NCBI GenBank assembly: GCA_003104905.1
Contig: PQAS01000002.1
Location: forward strand, 33,663 to 97,662
Direction of reading: 5' to 3'
Length of the DNA: 64,000 nt
Source of the DNA: Candidatus Methanoperedentaceae archaeon
GTDB lineage: Archaea > Halobacteriota > Methanosarcinia > Methanosarcinales > Methanoperedenaceae
The notes under the pieces: model-generated
What the model was told of the DNA's origin: nothing
Databases searched by the model: none
What the model saw: the letters and a program-made list of their open reading frames with translations, nothing else
Translations under genes and position numbers: made by a program
Shown: positions 37,536-46,775 of the stretch, piece by piece
Numbering within the stretch: position 1 is the stretch's first letter
Layout of the letters: each line of letters starts with the position of its first letter

Positions 37536-37765
37536 TGGCAGAACAACAACCCCGGGACGTAAAAGCAAAATCAGGCGACGAGCTTCAGCTCGTTGTTTTT
37601 AACATCGGGACTGAAGAGTTCGGTGTTGAGCCGGCACCGGCTGTCATTGCCAATAAGATAGGAAAGGAATATGTACGCGGCGTTGGTAAGATGGAAGACA
37701 GATTTCTTATCCTGCTTGACCTTGATAAGATAATATCAAATTTGCTATCTAAAAATATAACCTGA
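37535..37765 (+). pseudogene. cheW: cheW with internal 255-bp deletion (CheW remnant, 76 aa)
   Basis: The first 32 residues (SGDELQLVVFNIGTEEFGVE) are CheW and continue in frame directly into EPAPAVIANKIGKEYVRG, which is CheW residue ~117 onward. Compared with CheW3, 85 residues are missing, including the receptor-binding beta-barrel core. The junction is GTGTTGAG (37623-37630). CheW3 has the same 8 bases at both ends of the missing part (40253-40260 and 40508-40515), exactly 255 bp apart. The 3' end also diverges (ISNLLSKNIT). A remnant of the usual cheW end, GATGCAGCAGCATAA, appears at about 37839. The ribosome site GGAGGAC is intact, so a short peptide may still be made, but it cannot be a normal CheW. 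Confidence 0.85.
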
Positions 37766-37838
37766 ATTAGCATTTTGATAATATATGATAGCAATATGTT
37801 AGCAAAATAATATCATGAAGATAGCTTGTCCAGAAAGG
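37729..37838. other. AT-rich degenerate-palindromic sequence replacing the cheW 3' end
   Basis: Between the last recognisable CheW codons and the remnant cheW end lies about 110 bp of AT-rich sequence. It holds TTGCTATC (37742-37749) facing GATAGCAA (37787-37794), and further GATAGC / AGCAAAATAATATC copies. Similar ATAGCAAAAAATGATAG-type sequence occurs at 46310-46370. It may be a small non-autonomous insertion; no clear ends or target duplication are visible. Confidence 0.3.
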
Positions 37839-37864
37839 ATGCAGCAGCATAAGATCACCTTCCT

Positions 37865-37899
37865 TTCACACGTTTATCACAAATCTGTATATAAACAGG
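37865..37899 (+). promoter_or_regulatory. TTCACA direct-repeat/TATA promoter of MCP4 (site e)
   Basis: TTCACACGTTTATCACA (37865-37881) is followed by TGTATATAAAC at 37886-37896, the clearest TATA box of the set. The MCP4 ATG is at 37978, with GGAGG at about 37961. Confidence 0.65.
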
Positions 37900-37977
37900 A
37901 TGATTTCACTATTATTTAGAAACATCTGAAGGGGCTATCTTTCAGGTTGAATCCTAATAAATGGAGGAATAACATAA

Positions 37978-40155
37978 ATGGTAAGTATTAAAGATATGTC
38001 GTTAAGCACTAAACTGCTGGGCGGTTTTGGCCTTGTGAGTTTACTGCTCATAATTGTAGCCGTGGTAAGTATATCCACGCTCGGAACAGTTCAGGATGAA
38101 AGCAACAAAGTGATCGAAAATACGATCGGAATGAAAGAAAAAGCTCTTGCCATGGATGTAAGTATGCTTGAAGCAAGACGTTCTGAGAAAGACTTTTTTG
38201 CACGGCATGACCTGGCTTATGTCGATAAGGTGAAAGCTTCCGTTGCGGAAGTCAAGACAGAAGCCTCTGCAATACAGGCGCTTGATGTCCCGCAGACAGA
38301 AAAGGAGGCAGCAGGAAAAATAGTGACCGATATTGAAGGTTATGAAAAATATTTCCTTGAGACTGTTGACCTCATTAAATTAAAAGGGCTTGATGAAACC
38401 CAGGGACTCCAGTTTGAAATGAGGACTGCAGTGCAAACTATTGAAGCAGAAATCACAAAACAGAATAATGATCAGCTCATGGCGAATATGCTGACATTGA
38501 GAAGAAATGAAAAAGATTACATAATGAGACAGGATGTGGCATATCAGAAAAAACTTCATGATAATGAAATAATACTTGAAAACAATCTTGCAGCAAGCTC
38601 TATTCCTCAAAATGTAAAGGATGATATTAATGCAAAACTCGATATATATACCGCAGCCTTTGATAAGATAGTGGATTCAGATACCAAGATTGCAGCAAAA
38701 ACAGCGGAATTCACAACCTATGTCCATGCAATAGAACCTGAAGTAGCCGCATTCGAAAAAGTCTCCAATGAACAGGAAGTTGCGGCGCTTGCCGGAATAG
38801 CACAAACAAATTCAACTTCCAGGACCACGATTATAATACTCTCAGTCATAGCAATCGTATCAGGTCTTGGCATAGGGATATATATCGCACGCGCAATCAC
38901 AAAACCAGTGGATGCAATGCTAAAAGCCTCAAATAGGGTCGCTGCCGGTGATCTTACCGTTGAGCTAAAAAGCAATTCTAAGGATGAGATCGGACAGCTT
39001 TATGGGGCTCTTGGTACAATGACCGAGAACTTAAAGGGCGTACTTGGAAAAGTTCAGCAATCAGCAATGAACGTAGCATCCACCGCCCAGGAACTTTCAG
39101 CATCAAGCGAGGAAATGAAAGCATCTACCGACCAGATATCAGGCACAACGCAGGATATTGCCACAGGTGTAAGCTCACAGGCAACCAAGATGGCCGAGAT
39201 AAGCCGCGCCATGAAAGAGATGTCAGAAAGCGTCCAGCAAGTCGCAATGAATTCACAAAAAGCGGCTGACAGCGCAACAAATGCCAATAAGACCGCTCAG
39301 GAAGTCCAGATAAATGTAACAAAATCTGCAACATTGATAAAAGACCTTGATAACAAATCACAGCAGATCGGCGAGATAATTGGCGTCATCACAAATATTG
39401 CAGACCAGACAAACCTTCTTGCCCTGAATGCGGCCATAGAAGCTGCTCGCGCAGGAGAACACGGCAGGGGTTTTGCCGTAGTCGCTGATGAGGTCAGGAA
39501 ACTTGCCGAGGAATCCCGCGGCGCTGCCAACCAGATCACAGATCTGATAAAAGGCATACAGCAGGGTACAAAACAGGCTGTGGACAGTATGGAGAAAGAA
39601 TCAGTGACCGGTATCAGCCTTATCGTCGAGGCCGCAGGAAGCGTTGCCACCATGGTACAGGAAATAGCAGCCGCAGCCGAACAGCAGTCCGCATCAGTTG
39701 AAGAAGTAACATCGTCTGTTGAAGATGTATCTGCAATAAGCGAACAGTCCGCGGCAGGCACTCAAGAGACATCAGCTGCCGCAGAGCAGCAGTCTGCTTC
39801 AATGAACCAGCTTGTAAGAGCCGCCCAGGATATGGCGCAGTTGTCAAATGACCTGCAGGCCGAAGTTGCAAAATTCAATCTGGGCGAAACCGTACAAGCA
39901 GCATCAAGAAAGAGGTATGAACAGCAGGAATATGAAACAAAACATGGTCAGGAATCCAGGGCTTATAAAGCTCCCGAATATAAAGCACCTGAACATAAGA
40001 CTGTCGAGCACAAACAGACAGTTGAGCACAAACAGGCAGTTGTCCAGAATAAAACAAATGAACACAAAATTCCCCCCAGTACTCAGGGAAAGACACCAGA
40101 GGTAAGAACAGAAGGCCATACGCCATCTGCAAGCCTTGAAGACCTGACAAAATAG
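37978..40155 (+). CDS. Methyl-accepting chemotaxis protein MCP4 (HBM-like sensor, short signalling class, SLEDLTK tail)
   Basis: This 725-residue receptor has TM1 at about 12-33 and a long helical sensor of about 250 residues with two copies of an R-R-x-E-K-D motif ([14 protein letters not shown] and [13 protein letters not shown]). These are typical of the helical bimodular (HBM) domain, which in known cases binds organic acids. TM2 is at about 282-303, followed by HAMP and the short-class hairpin, nearly identical to MCP3. The tail is the longest and most repetitive, with PEYK/PEHK/VEHKQ units, and ends SLEDLTK. cheW3 follows after 9 bp with GGAGGACG. Confidence 0.92.
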   Translation: MVSIKDMSLSTKLLGGFGLVSLLLIIVAVVSISTLGTVQDESNKVIENTIGMKEKALAMDVSMLEARRSEKDFFARHDLAYVDKVKASVAEVKTEASAIQALDVPQTEKEAAGKIVTDIEGYEKYFLETVDLIKLKGLDETQGLQFEMRTAVQTIEAEITKQNNDQLMANMLTLRRNEKDYIMRQDVAYQKKLHDNEIILENNLAASSIPQNVKDDINAKLDIYTAAFDKIVDSDTKIAAKTAEFTTYVHAIEPEVAAFEKVSNEQEVAALAGIAQTNSTSRTTIIILSVIAIVSGLGIGIYIARAITKPVDAMLKASNRVAAGDLTVELKSNSKDEIGQLYGALGTMTENLKGVLGKVQQSAMNVASTAQELSASSEEMKASTDQISGTTQDIATGVSSQATKMAEISRAMKEMSESVQQVAMNSQKAADSATNANKTAQEVQINVTKSATLIKDLDNKSQQIGEIIGVITNIADQTNLLALNAAIEAARAGEHGRGFAVVADEVRKLAEESRGAANQITDLIKGIQQGTKQAVDSMEKESVTGISLIVEAAGSVATMVQEIAAAAEQQSASVEEVTSSVEDVSAISEQSAAGTQETSAAAEQQSASMNQLVRAAQDMAQLSNDLQAEVAKFNLGETVQAASRKRYEQQEYETKHGQESRAYKAPEYKAPEHKTVEHKQTVEHKQAVVQNKTNEHKIPPSTQGKTPEVRTEGHTPSASLEDLTK

Positions 40156-40164
40156 GAGGACGAA

Positions 40165-40683
40165 ATGGCTGACAAACAACCCCAGGACGCAAAAGTAAAA
40201 TCAGGCGACGAGCTCCAGCTCGTCGTTTTTAACATCGGCCCTGAAGAGTTCGGTGTTGAGATAATGAACGTGCAGGAGATCATCCGCATGACCAATATCA
40301 CGAAGATACCGCAGGCATCAGGCTATGTAAAGGGAATAATCAACCTTCGTGGCAAGATAATCGTAGTAATCAACCTTAATGTGATAATGGGCATGGAAAG
40401 CAAGGAACAGAATGAGAGTACCCGCATAATAGTTGCGGATATCGGCGAGACCGTTATGGGTTTCATCGTTGATTCCGTAAGTGAGGTCATCCGCCTGCCG
40501 CAAAGCAGTGTTGAGCCGGCACCCGCTGTGATCGCTAATAAGATTGGCACGGAATATGTCCGCGGCGTGGGTAAGATGGAAGACAGATTGCTTATTCTGC
40601 TTGACCTTGATAAGATACTCAGCGCCAACGAACTTCGAAACGTAAATACCATAGCAACTCAAGCAGCAGCAGCTACCACATAA
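40165..40683 (+). CDS. cheW: Chemotaxis coupling protein CheW3
   Basis: This intact 172-residue CheW is paired with MCP4 and nearly identical to CheW1 and CheW2. It serves here as the reference for the deletion in the CheW remnant after MCP3. Its end is followed by the same AGGACGCTGCCGTTC plus T-run seen after CheW2. Confidence 0.95.
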   Translation: MADKQPQDAKVKSGDELQLVVFNIGPEEFGVEIMNVQEIIRMTNITKIPQASGYVKGIINLRGKIIVVINLNVIMGMESKEQNESTRIIVADIGETVMGFIVDSVSEVIRLPQSSVEPAPAVIANKIGTEYVRGVGKMEDRLLILLDLDKILSANELRNVNTIATQAAAATT

Positions 40684-40713
40684 GGACGCTGCCGTTCCTT
40701 TTTTCCCCTATTT

Positions 40714-40742
40714 TTCACACGTTTTTCACAAATCGGTTTATG
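40714..40742 (+). promoter_or_regulatory. TTCACA direct-repeat/TATA promoter of MCP5 (site f)
   Basis: TTCACACGTTTTTCACA (40714-40730) is identical to sites c and g over 17 bp. A GGTTTATG box follows. It lies about 150 bp before the MCP5 ATG, the longest leader of the set; the 209-bp spacer shows no other gene. Confidence 0.65.
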
Positions 40743-40892
40743 TTCTGGATATTGCATATATAATGAAATCATGAAAAACGGGCCGGGTATTCGCGCTGTC
40801 TTACGGTAAGAAGGATAAAGATAATTGCATTTTTCCTTCCTGTATTAACGGGAATATCAAAAATAAATTCAATAGGAGAAACAGAGGATTAT

Positions 40893-43043
40893 ATGAAAAT
40901 CAAAGATATTAGTATAAAATATAAAATTATAGTTTTTGCATTAATACTTTCAATAATTCCCGTGACGATTATAGGTTTATATGCATATAATGAAGCAAGC
41001 ATCTCATTAAATAAAGAGGTACAGAATAAACTGGAAGAGCAGGTAAAGCTTGAAAAAGATAGCATAGAAACGACATTTACTCTTTCGCAGAATAATGTCA
41101 ACAGTTCACTGGGGGTTGCAAAAGCTCAGTTCTATTCCAGGGGAAAACCCAGTATCTCGGATGGCAAGATGCAGCTTGGTGAAAATTATGTGGTGAATGG
41201 GAACTTTGAGATCGTAGACTCTGTTAAGAATATGGTCGGGGGTACAGCAACCGTATTCCAGGTGATCGGGGATGAAGCCGTCCGGGTATCCACAAATGTT
41301 ATCAATACAGACGGTTCTCGCGCAGTGGGGACAAAGGTCTCAAAACCCGTATATGACGCTGTTATAATGCGCGGAGAGACATATTACGGCAGGGCATGGG
41401 TAGTAAATGCATGGTACCTGTCCGCTTATGAGCCTATTAAGGATAGTTCGGGAAAGACAATCGGGATATTGTATGTTGGGGTTCCTGAAGATCCATTTAT
41501 AAACCTTATCAAACAGAAAATGAAAGACATAGTTGTGGGTGAAACCGGTTATCTGTATGTCATTGACTCTAAAGGCAACCTGATAATACATCCGAACAGG
41601 GAAGGCGAGAATCTCCTTGAATATGATTTTATTAAGAAGATCACTGAAACCAAAGAAGGGTATATAGAGTATCCATGGGAAGGCAGGGATAAAGTGGTCG
41701 CTTATACCTATTATGAACCCAGGGATTGGATAATTGCCTCAGGAAGTTATATTGATGATTTCAACGGACCTATTAAAGCAATAAGAAACGGCCTGATATT
41801 GGCAATATTATTCTTCTCTATAGTGGGTTCTGTTTTTGGAATGTGGTTTTCAAAAACCATCACCAAACCTATAAATGCTATGCTTAAGGTTTCTAATAAA
41901 GTTGCCAGCGGTGACCTTACAGTAAAACTGAATAGCCGTTCCAAAGATGAGATCGGGCAGCTTTTCGCGGCCTTAGGCATAATGACCCAGAACATGAGGG
42001 ATGTTCTCGGAAAAGTACAACGATCAGCTTTTGACGTTGCTTCAACAGCCCAGCAACTCTCTGCGTCAAGTGAAGAGATGAAAGCTTCCTCAGATCAGAT
42101 ATCAAACACCACACAGGATATTGCAAAGGGAGTAAGCCAGCAGTCTTCCAAGATGGCGCAGGTTAGCAATGCCATGAAAAGTATGTCAGAAAGCGTCCAG
42201 CAGGTCGCCTCGAATTCCGAGAGAGCTGCCCAGGGTGCTACTGCGGCCAGCACTACCGCCCAGCAGGTAGGCAAGATGTCAGGTGACGTAGCCAGCAAGA
42301 TGACAGAAATCCGGTCGACCGTAGATAATTCTGCAATAGTGATAAAACAGCTGGACGGAAAATCCCAGCAGATAGGCGAAATTATAAGCGTAATAACGAA
42401 TATCGCAGACCAGACCAACCTCCTGGCGCTAAATGCTGCCATAGAAGCAGCGCGGGCAGGAGAACACGGGAGGGGCTTTGCTGTAGTTGCAGAGGAAGTC
42501 AGGAAACTCGCTGAGGAATCCGGAAAGGCTGCGAACCAGATTACGGCATTGATAAAAGATATCCAGCAGGGTACACAGAAAGCAGTCGTGAGTATGGAAC
42601 AGGGTACAAAGACCGTGGGCGAAGGTTCAAAGACCATAGGAGAAACAGTTACCGCCATCAACCAGATAGTTGAGGCAGCTGCAGATGTTGCCGCAATGGT
42701 ACAGGAAATAGCGGCGGCGGCAAAACAACAATCCGTATCGGTTGAAGAAGTAACGTCTTCGGTGGAGGATCTATCGGCAATAAGTGAACAATCAGCAGCA
42801 GGCACCCAGGAAACCTCAGCAGCTGCCCAGGAACAAACCGCTTCTATGGACCAGCTTGTTAATGCGGCCCAGGAATTGGCAAAATTGTCAGAGGAATTGC
42901 AGGCTGAAGTGAATAAGTTCAAACTTGATAATGTTGCCAGCGCAGCTTCGGGCAAGGATAAAAAAGTACAGGAAAGGACCAGTCCAAAGGAACCCGGCCT
43001 TAAAGACCCCGGCAAAACAGAGGGACAAGGCATTCGGAAATAA
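40893..43043 (+). CDS. Methyl-accepting chemotaxis protein MCP5 (Cache sensor, long signalling class, no cheW)
   Basis: This 716-residue receptor has TM1 at about 11-31 and a double-Cache sensor about 80% like MCP3 by eye (shared [33 protein letters not shown]). TM2 is at about 301-324, followed by HAMP and a long-class hairpin. The tip differs slightly from the others ([19 protein letters not shown]). The tail is short, Lys/Pro-rich and ends QGIRK, without SLEDLTK. No cheW follows; a hairpin terminator does. A likely small-molecule receptor. Confidence 0.92.
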   Translation: MKIKDISIKYKIIVFALILSIIPVTIIGLYAYNEASISLNKEVQNKLEEQVKLEKDSIETTFTLSQNNVNSSLGVAKAQFYSRGKPSISDGKMQLGENYVVNGNFEIVDSVKNMVGGTATVFQVIGDEAVRVSTNVINTDGSRAVGTKVSKPVYDAVIMRGETYYGRAWVVNAWYLSAYEPIKDSSGKTIGILYVGVPEDPFINLIKQKMKDIVVGETGYLYVIDSKGNLIIHPNREGENLLEYDFIKKITETKEGYIEYPWEGRDKVVAYTYYEPRDWIIASGSYIDDFNGPIKAIRNGLILAILFFSIVGSVFGMWFSKTITKPINAMLKVSNKVASGDLTVKLNSRSKDEIGQLFAALGIMTQNMRDVLGKVQRSAFDVASTAQQLSASSEEMKASSDQISNTTQDIAKGVSQQSSKMAQVSNAMKSMSESVQQVASNSERAAQGATAASTTAQQVGKMSGDVASKMTEIRSTVDNSAIVIKQLDGKSQQIGEIISVITNIADQTNLLALNAAIEAARAGEHGRGFAVVAEEVRKLAEESGKAANQITALIKDIQQGTQKAVVSMEQGTKTVGEGSKTIGETVTAINQIVEAAADVAAMVQEIAAAAKQQSVSVEEVTSSVEDLSAISEQSAAGTQETSAAAQEQTASMDQLVNAAQELAKLSEELQAEVNKFKLDNVASAASGKDKKVQERTSPKEPGLKDPGKTEGQGIRK

Positions 43044-43050
43044 TGAACGC

Positions 43051-43090
43051 GCAGATATGGCCGCATAAGGCCATCTGCAGTTTGTTTTTT
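43051..43090 (+). terminator. Hairpin terminator after MCP5
   Basis: GCAGATATGGCC pairs with GGCCATCTGC (one bulged base) around a GCATAA loop at 43051-43079. TTTGTTTTTT (43081-43090) follows. This is a good intrinsic-type terminator, and it separates MCP5 from MCP6. Confidence 0.7.
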
Positions 43091-43092
43091 AG

Positions 43093-43123
43093 TTCACACG
43101 TTTTTCACAAAATCTTTTATATG
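43093..43123 (+). promoter_or_regulatory. TTCACA direct-repeat/TATA promoter of MCP6 (site g)
   Basis: TTCACACGTTTTTCACA (43093-43109) is followed by CTTTTATATG. It starts only 2 bp after the MCP5 terminator T-run and 100 bp before the MCP6 ATG. Confidence 0.65.
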
Positions 43124-43192
43124 TAAGAGAATTCAATTTTCATTTACATATAATCCCCGATCCTGCAGGAAAACGATTCTTAGAGGTTTATT

Positions 43193-44515
43193 ATGGAATT
43201 AATAAAAATAATGGATATAGTCAATGAAAGGACGCTAAATAAATTTGGAATAGGCATGAAGATTGCCTATAGCTTCATAGTGGTTGATACGCTGATGTTG
43301 ATAGTGGGCTATCTGGGTTTGTACGGACAGAGCGTCAGCGCTTATATCGATCCAAAGCTGGCAATTATCCTCTTCATTATCTTCGCTATTCTTTCATCAA
43401 TACTAATGTGCATAGGGCTTACTCGTTCAATCATGAAGCCGTTAAAAGAATTCATGAACGCGGCAGATAGGATATCAGAGGGAGATCTAACAAAAGAAAT
43501 TGATGTTTCTTCAAAGGATGAGCTGGGGAAGCTTGCAGAATATTTCGGGAAAATGACTTCAAACCTGCGTCATCTGACTGGAAAAGTGCAGAAGGTCTCA
43601 TTGAAAGTATTAAACACATCCCAGGATCTTTCGGCATCAAGTGAAGAAATAAAAGCTTCCTCAGACCAGATTTCATCTACCACCCGTGATATTGCCTCCG
43701 GAGCAGGCCAGCAGGCATCGAAGATGGAAGAAGTCAGCCGTGCTATGAAGGAGATGTCAGAAAGCGTCCAGCAGGTCGCCTTAAACTCCCAGAAAGCTTC
43801 AGAAGGGGCAAGTTCAGCCAGCATAACTGCCCAGAATGCAGGGAAGATGTCAGTTGAAGTGGCGCAAAGGATGACAGATATCCGGTCAACTGTGGATAAT
43901 TCAGCAACAGTAATAAAACAACTGGATGGAAAATCACAACAGATAGGTGAGATCATAAGCGTGATAACTAATATCGCAGACCAGACAAACCTTCTTGCTC
44001 TTAATGCTGCCATAGAAGCCGCCCGCGCGGGAGAACATGGAAGAGGCTTTGCGGTAGTAGCTGATGAGGTCAGGAAACTTGCAGAGGAATCCCGCGGGGC
44101 TGCGAGCCAGATCACACTGATAATAAAAGAGATACAGCAGGGTACGCGACAGGCTGTTGCAGTCATGGAACAGGGTACAAAGACCGTTGTGGATGGTGCA
44201 AAGACCATGGAAGATACGGTGGGCGCTATTAACAATATAGTTAAAGCCGCAGCAGACGTGGCCACAATGATCCATGAAATAGCGGCAGCCGCAGAAGAAC
44301 AATCCGCTTCAGTTGAAGAGGTGACAGCCTCTATGGAGGAGGTGTCGGGAATAAGCCAGGAATCCGCAGCAGGCACCCAGGAAACCTCAGCAGCGGCCCA
44401 GCAGCAGACAGCAGCAATGGATCAACTCGTGAATGCGGCACAGGAACTTGCCAGATTATCAACTGAATTGCAGACGGAGATCTCAAAGTTCAATATCGGT
44501 GAAACTGGAAAATGA
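43193..44515 (+). CDS. Sensor-less methyl-accepting chemotaxis protein MCP6
   Basis: This 440-residue receptor has two close transmembrane helices (about 22-44 and 55-75) with only about 10 residues between them. HAMP (about 76-130; [17 protein letters not shown]) and a long-class signalling hairpin follow. It has no extracellular ligand domain, no tail and no adjacent cheW. It may sense membrane or cytoplasmic state, or need a partner. Its stop overlaps the next gene by ATGA, so it is co-transcribed with a FilR1-type regulator. Confidence 0.9.
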   Translation: MELIKIMDIVNERTLNKFGIGMKIAYSFIVVDTLMLIVGYLGLYGQSVSAYIDPKLAIILFIIFAILSSILMCIGLTRSIMKPLKEFMNAADRISEGDLTKEIDVSSKDELGKLAEYFGKMTSNLRHLTGKVQKVSLKVLNTSQDLSASSEEIKASSDQISSTTRDIASGAGQQASKMEEVSRAMKEMSESVQQVALNSQKASEGASSASITAQNAGKMSVEVAQRMTDIRSTVDNSATVIKQLDGKSQQIGEIISVITNIADQTNLLALNAAIEAARAGEHGRGFAVVADEVRKLAEESRGAASQITLIIKEIQQGTRQAVAVMEQGTKTVVDGAKTMEDTVGAINNIVKAAADVATMIHEIAAAAEEQSASVEEVTASMEEVSGISQESAAGTQETSAAAQQQTAAMDQLVNAAQELARLSTELQTEISKFNIGETGK

Positions 44516-45324
44516 AAACAAAATTACTGGATATTCTTACATTTTCCGAGAAAAGAGAGAATTTTCTCATATTATTAAGAGAAGGGCCAAAATCACTTGA
44601 GGAAATAAGATCATCACTTAATGTTACATCTTCCGGAATGATCCCCCAGATAAGGAAACTTGAAGAACGTAACCTTGTGCACAGGATTGGGAAAAATTAC
44701 GAGCTTACTGATATGGGAATAATTGTTACTAATGCTTTTTTTCCTCTAATCAGGACAACGGAATTCATAGAAAAACATGAAAATTTCCTGAATGGACATG
44801 ATATAAAAGCAATTCCTGATAACCTTTTAAGGAGGATATTCGAGTTTGCAAATTCAAACCTTACCGAAAGCAAGATCAGCGAATTATATGAACCCCACAA
44901 GGAATTTATGAAATATCTTCAGGATTCCAGGAAATTCCTCGGAATAGCCCCTGTATTCCATCATTCATACCCTCCGTTATTCCTGAAGCTGGCAGAAAGC
45001 GGGAGGCAGGTTTCGATCATTCTCACGAGAGAGGTTTTTGAGAAAGTAAAAAAAGAACATGAGGCTGAGCTTTCAAAATTCATTGAGCTGGAAAACGGAC
45101 AATTATTCATATCCGATGAAGTCATAAGATTGGCAAGTGCAGTTACCGATAATTTTTTTTCAATGTCCCTTTTCTTTAAGAACGGCGGTTACGATTCCCA
45201 GCGGGAGCTTGTAAGCAGGGATAAAACAGCAATAAAATGGGGAGAAGAATTGTTCAATCATTTTATTGCAAAATCAAAAAAAGTTAATAATCTGAAAGTT
45301 TTTTCAGAACCACTGCCAGCATGA
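44512..45324 (+). CDS. Winged-helix regulator with FilR1/DUF1724-type domain
   Basis: This 270-residue DNA-binding regulator has a winged helix at residues ~1-75 ([36 protein letters not shown]). A C-terminal methanogen-type FilR1/DUF1724 domain (about 125-265) carries [13 protein letters not shown] and [31 protein letters not shown]. This family is confined to methane-cycling archaea and includes the Msr and FilR1 regulators. It starts inside the MCP6 stop (ATGA), so it is made with the sensor-less receptor. Its 3' end overlaps the convergent UbiA gene by 41 bp. Targets are unknown; the TTCACA promoters are a candidate. Confidence 0.82.
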   Translation: MKTKLLDILTFSEKRENFLILLREGPKSLEEIRSSLNVTSSGMIPQIRKLEERNLVHRIGKNYELTDMGIIVTNAFFPLIRTTEFIEKHENFLNGHDIKAIPDNLLRRIFEFANSNLTESKISELYEPHKEFMKYLQDSRKFLGIAPVFHHSYPPLFLKLAESGRQVSIILTREVFEKVKKEHEAELSKFIELENGQLFISDEVIRLASAVTDNFFSMSLFFKNGGYDSQRELVSRDKTAIKWGEELFNHFIAKSKKVNNLKVFSEPLPA

Positions 45325-46141
45325 ATTCTCCGTTGACAAGGGTATTACGAAGCGTTTTCCTGATGCTGTTGTCACTTTCGCAATTCGGTCTTGTCCAGCA
45401 AATGGTGTTAATGATACCTGCGAACGAAGACATAAGCAGTATAGCTATTTCGGGGAATATATACTCATAGATCATTGCAACAGCAATCCAGAAATGCAGT
45501 GTAATATGCATCAATTGGAGCAATTTGCGTGTTTTCTTTTCTCCCAGCCAGATCGGAAGGGTTTTTATCCCTGCAGCGCCATCGCCTTTTACATCCCTGA
45601 AATCCCATATTACAGTATTTATGAAACTTTTCATCATGAAGAAAGGAAATACAAATATTAACGCGCTGTAGTCCCCTGCCATATGGAGAGCGATCCCTGC
45701 AATGAATATGCCCCATGTGGATGAAACGATCAGGTTTTTAACCCCGAAATTGCCTTTAAGTTTCAGTTTGTGTTTTCCAAGTGATATTCCTTTGCTGTAA
45801 ACATAACCTATGACAAAAGGAAGGAATGCCATGAATGTCAATCCTTCCCTGTACAGGAGGATAGTACTGACTATCAGGGAGACAATGCAAACAAAAAGAG
45901 CAATATCTTTCCGGGAAGCTGCCAGTTCCTTCCTGTTTATCTTATCTTCTTCGTTTTCTAATGCCCTGTCAAATGTGTATGTCGAATATATTACCAGGAA
46001 ACCCGCAAGATAGATATATATTTGCGGGGCGATCCCGAGGAAAAGGAAGGCGATATACAGTCTGAATACACCGGAAATTGCTACCGGGACGGAGGTTGTC
46101 AAAAGTTTTATTGTTGATGTAAGTTGTGAGTTCATACTCAC
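45284..46141 (-). CDS. UbiA-family membrane prenyltransferase
   Basis: This 285-residue integral membrane enzyme has about eight helices. It transfers a polyprenyl group to an aromatic or lipid acceptor. The first Asp-rich motif appears as TFDRALENEEDKINR (about residues 56-70) and the second as DFRDVKGDGAAGIKTLP (about 180-196). Both are slightly divergent from the usual NDxxDxxxD. The substrate is unclear; archaeal members serve in quinone, heme or lipid synthesis. The start is GTG at 46141 or ATG at 46135. TTTAAAATATT lies about 30 bp upstream and there is no Shine-Dalgarno motif, so a leaderless start at the ATG is likely. Confidence 0.85.
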   Translation of the reverse strand: MSMNSQLTSTIKLLTTSVPVAISGVFRLYIAFLFLGIAPQIYIYLAGFLVIYSTYTFDRALENEEDKINRKELAASRKDIALFVCIVSLIVSTILLYREGLTFMAFLPFVIGYVYSKGISLGKHKLKLKGNFGVKNLIVSSTWGIFIAGIALHMAGDYSALIFVFPFFMMKSFINTVIWDFRDVKGDGAAGIKTLPIWLGEKKTRKLLQLMHITLHFWIAVAMIYEYIFPEIAILLMSSFAGIINTICWTRPNCESDNSIRKTLRNTLVNGEFMLAVVLKKLSDY

Positions 46142-46216
46142 TAAAATGATAACAACAAATCAATATTTTAAACGATTTAATAAATTACAACAGCATTGTA
46201 ATTTTAATGAGCAATT

Positions 46217-46237
46217 AAAACAACTGGATGGAAAATC
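46217..46237 (+). repeat. 21-bp relic identical to the MCP6 signalling domain
   Basis: In the gene-free 46142-46376 gap, 21 bases match exactly 43915-43935 in MCP6, coding for the K-Q-L-D-G-K region. The flanks do not match. An exact 21-base match is unlikely by chance in a window this size, so it may be a tiny remnant of a receptor gene copy. Confidence 0.45.
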
Positions 46238-46376
46238 GTAAGATGTTATTAAAATTTAGTTGAGCCCGGGGCAAATTCGAAATAATCCTTTTTTTCCAAA
46301 TATAAGCAAAATAGGTGCTTGATAGCAAAAAATGATAGTAATTAATAGCAGAATAATAGCAATAACTAAATGCACA

Positions 46377-46775
46377 TCATTTTTTCATATCCAGCGCGTT
46401 ATTCACCATGCTATCAGTATAACTATTTTCATCCCGTTTGATCCATTTGAAATCTATTTTCTTAAAATTCCCGCATAATTTCCGGGCTTCATTGAATAAT
46501 GGGATGAGATTTTCGTTTTTCACTTTGTATTTCCCTGAAATCTGCCTGATGATAAGCTGGCTGTCCCCGCGCACCTCAAGCTCTATGCAATCATGAGCGA
46601 CAGCAAGCTTTAATCCTTCGATAAGCGCTTTCCATTCTGCTATATTGTTTGTCCCGATACCGATATGTTTTGAAATTTCTTTCACTTTTTTCCCGTTTTC
46701 CAATAATACGGCGCCAATTGCCATTGGTCCGGGATTTCCCCTGCATCCCCCGTCAAAGAATAATATGCAGGTCAT
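46377..46775 (-). CDS. rnhA: Ribonuclease HI family protein
   Basis: This 132-residue protein cleaves RNA in RNA:DNA hybrids. Catalytic acidic residues are seen in LFFDGGCRGNPGP (Asp), NIAEWKALIEGL (Glu) and VRGDSQLIIRQI (Asp). The fourth (usually N-x-x-A-D) is in NSYTDSMVNNAL. The length is close to the short archaeal/Bst-type RNase HI without an N-terminal domain. I chose the ATG at 46775, which overlaps the pspAB stop by ATGA; a start nine codons earlier would lie inside pspAB. Last gene of the htpX-pspAB operon. Confidence 0.9.
   Translation of the reverse strand: MTCILFFDGGCRGNPGPMAIGAVLLENGKKVKEISKHIGIGTNNIAEWKALIEGLKLAVAHDCIELEVRGDSQLIIRQISGKYKVKNENLIPLFNEARKLCGNFKKIDFKWIKRDENSYTDSMVNNALDMKK

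Noticed and set aside
42095..43066. 323-codon minus-strand frame opposite MCP5
   Set aside because: Antisense shadow of the receptor hairpin; the start and composition are implausible.
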